NCBI GenBank assembly: GCA_030441635.1
Contig: JAUEMM010000001.1
Coordinates: forward strand, 55,467 to 119,466
Length of the DNA stretch: 64,000 bases
Direction: 5' to 3'
Source of the DNA: Wolbachia endosymbiont of Tyrophagus putrescentiae
GTDB lineage: Bacteria; Pseudomonadota; Alphaproteobacteria; Rickettsiales; Anaplasmataceae
Positions 62,951 to 64,000 of the stretch are shown in pieces. The notes beneath the pieces are model-generated. The model was not told the DNA's origin. It did no database searches and was given only the letters and a program-made list of their open reading frames with translations. The translations under genes were made by a program, and so were the position numbers. How positions within the stretch are numbered: the stretch's first letter is position 1; every line of letters begins with the position of its first letter.

Positions 62951-64000
62951 ATGCATGATATAGAGTATATACGCAAAAATCCTGAGACATTTTATGAAGC
63001 CATGAAGAGCCGAGGATTAGATGTATCAATTACAAATGAAATACTGCATTTTGATCAGAAAAGCAGGTTACTCACTACAAGATTGCAGGACCTACGGAAG
63101 CAGCGTAATGAAGTTACAGAAAAAATAAAGGAGCTAAAGGTAAGAAAATCTCCATGCGAAAAAGAGGTGATGCTATCAAAAAATATTACAAATGAAATTG
63201 AAGTGGTAAGTTCTCAAGAACAAGAGGAAAAAAATAAGTTACTTGCTATTTTGTCTAATTTACCGAATATTCCTGCGCCAGATGTTCCAATTGGTGCAAA
63301 TGAAGATTTCAACGTGGAAATTAGGAGATACGGAAAAAAAAAGCAATTTGATTTTGCACCTCAATCTCACTATGAGCTGGGGGAGAGGTCAGGTCTGATG
63401 GATTTTGAGCAAGCAGCAAAAATTTCTGGTTCAAGATTTGCAATATTAAAAGGAAAATTAGCTAAATTAGAACGTGCACTGGTTAATTTTATGCTTGACA
63501 TGCACACTAATGAATTTGGTTATACAGAAGTATATCACCCAACCTTGGTGAAAGATGAAGCTATGTATAACGTTGGTCAATTACCAAAATTCTTCGATGA
63601 GTCATACTCAACCACTGATGAATTAAGGCTCATCCCTACAAGCGAAGTAGTCTTGACTAACTTAGTTGCAGGTAAGCTCTTAAATGAAGATACGTTGCCT
63701 ATCAGGCTAACTGCATATTCAGAATGTTTTCGTAAAGAAGCAGGCAGTGCAGGGCGTGACACTAGAGGTATGATAAGACAACATCAGTTCGGCAAGGTAG
63801 AGTTAGTAAGTGTAACAACGGAGGATCAATCAGATGATGAACTTAAACGTATGACGAGCATTACTGAAGAGATATTAAAGAAGTTAGAACTGCCATATAG
63901 GGTAATGTTGTTATGTAGTGGTGATATGGGATTTGCTGCACAAAAAACTTATGATCTAGAAGTTTGGTTACCTGGACAAAATAAATATCGGGAGATATCA
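62951..64000 (+). CDS. serS: Seryl-tRNA synthetase, 3' end cut by window
   Basis: The frame starts at ATG 62951 (MHDIEYIRKNPETFYEAMKS) and runs open to the window edge (350 codons). The N-terminal coiled-coil arm (about 30-100) is followed by NLPNIPAPDVPIG and the class II core: motif 2 SECFRKEAGSAGRDTRGMIR and the TYDLEVWLPGQNKYREIS serine-site segment at the edge. About 75 residues with motif 3 should follow outside. It charges tRNA-Ser. Confidence 0.95.
   Translation, partial: MHDIEYIRKNPETFYEAMKSRGLDVSITNEILHFDQKSRLLTTRLQDLRKQRNEVTEKIKELKVRKSPCEKEVMLSKNITNEIEVVSSQEQEEKNKLLAILSNLPNIPAPDVPIGANEDFNVEIRRYGKKKQFDFAPQSHYELGERSGLMDFEQAAKISGSRFAILKGKLAKLERALVNFMLDMHTNEFGYTEVYHPTLVKDEAMYNVGQLPKFFDESYSTTDELRLIPTSEVVLTNLVAGKLLNEDTLPIRLTAYSECFRKEAGSAGRDTRGMIRQHQFGKVELVSVTTEDQSDDELKRMTSITEEILKKLELPYRVMLLCSGDMGFAAQKTYDLEVWLPGQNKYREIS

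Noticed and set aside
1-64000. Prophage WO, cif genes and CRISPR arrays
   Set aside because: Looked for phage structural genes, CifA/CifB-like features (deubiquitinase or nuclease cif pairs) and regularly spaced direct repeats; none were seen.

Overview
The window is AT-rich chromosomal DNA of an obligate intracellular alphaproteobacterium. It is almost certainly a Wolbachia endosymbiont (Rickettsiales, Anaplasmataceae). The evidence is a Wolbachia-type FtsZ, a C4-type 5-aminolevulinate synthase, a short alphaproteobacterial ProS, a rickettsial-type NuoF and E3 subunit, dense ankyrin and unassigned ORFs, and decayed transposase fragments. The strain cannot be assigned from this sequence alone. 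No prophage WO structural genes, cif genes, CRISPR arrays, rRNA genes or intact insertion sequences were recognised.

Layout. 1-3.0 kb: Bax-inhibitor-1-like membrane protein (5' cut), Cox11, a secreted unknown, and ispG. 3.0-4.7 kb: three tandem paralogous membrane proteins. 4.9-12.2 kb (all minus): Bcr/CflA-type MFS exporter, nuoF, a 704-residue unknown with a repetitive coiled-coil tail, lpdA and a Fe3+-type ABC ATPase. 12.3-16.6 kb: tRNA-Arg(CCT) and a 1238-residue ankyrin protein. 16.9-20.8 kb: RNase E/G, rpmG, an orphan HTH regulator and an NhaC-type antiporter. 20.8-23.8 kb: overlapping iscU-iscA-hscB-hscA operon with a near-consensus promoter. 23.8-25.2 kb: an ankyrin protein with EPIYA-type motifs. 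25.3-33.7 kb: purF, a catalytically degenerate glutamine synthetase homologue, tRNA-Lys(TTT), hemA, Smr, rlmB, SDR, BrkB and a putative glycosyltransferase. 33.7-39.2 kb: a decayed island (transposase scraps, truncated Rieske oxygenase, Rpn nuclease) around lepA, ending with tRNA-Asp(GTC). 39.3-45.4 kb: rpsB-tsf-pyrH-frr-uppS-cdsA, then proS-acpS. 45.4-49 kb: two membrane unknowns (one with a PTAP/PPxY-rich tail), bioY and a nitroreductase. 49-52.4 kb: ybeY, EVE, ftsZ, an unknown and glutaredoxin. 52.4-64 kb: ribF, lspA, an M16 peptidase pair, a heme-copper-oxidase-like protein, addA, ispE, a Mth938 protein, a ZnuB-type permease and serS (3' cut).

How the genes fit together. Most of the window is housekeeping: translation and ribosome recycling (rpsB, tsf, frr, lepA, proS, serS, rpmG, rlmB, ybeY), isoprenoid and undecaprenyl lipid supply (ispG, ispE, uppS), phospholipid and lipoprotein processing (cdsA, lspA), Fe-S assembly, heme and respiration (hemA, ctaG, nuoF, lpdA), purine and flavin synthesis, and uptake of biotin and metals. 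Set among these are fast-evolving candidate host-interaction proteins. The most interesting are the EPIYA-motif ankyrin protein (23817-25220), the protein with two PTAP motifs and one PPxY motif (46656-47627), the DXD-containing putative glycosyltransferase (32534-33676), and the glutamine synthetase pseudoenzyme (26756-27877).
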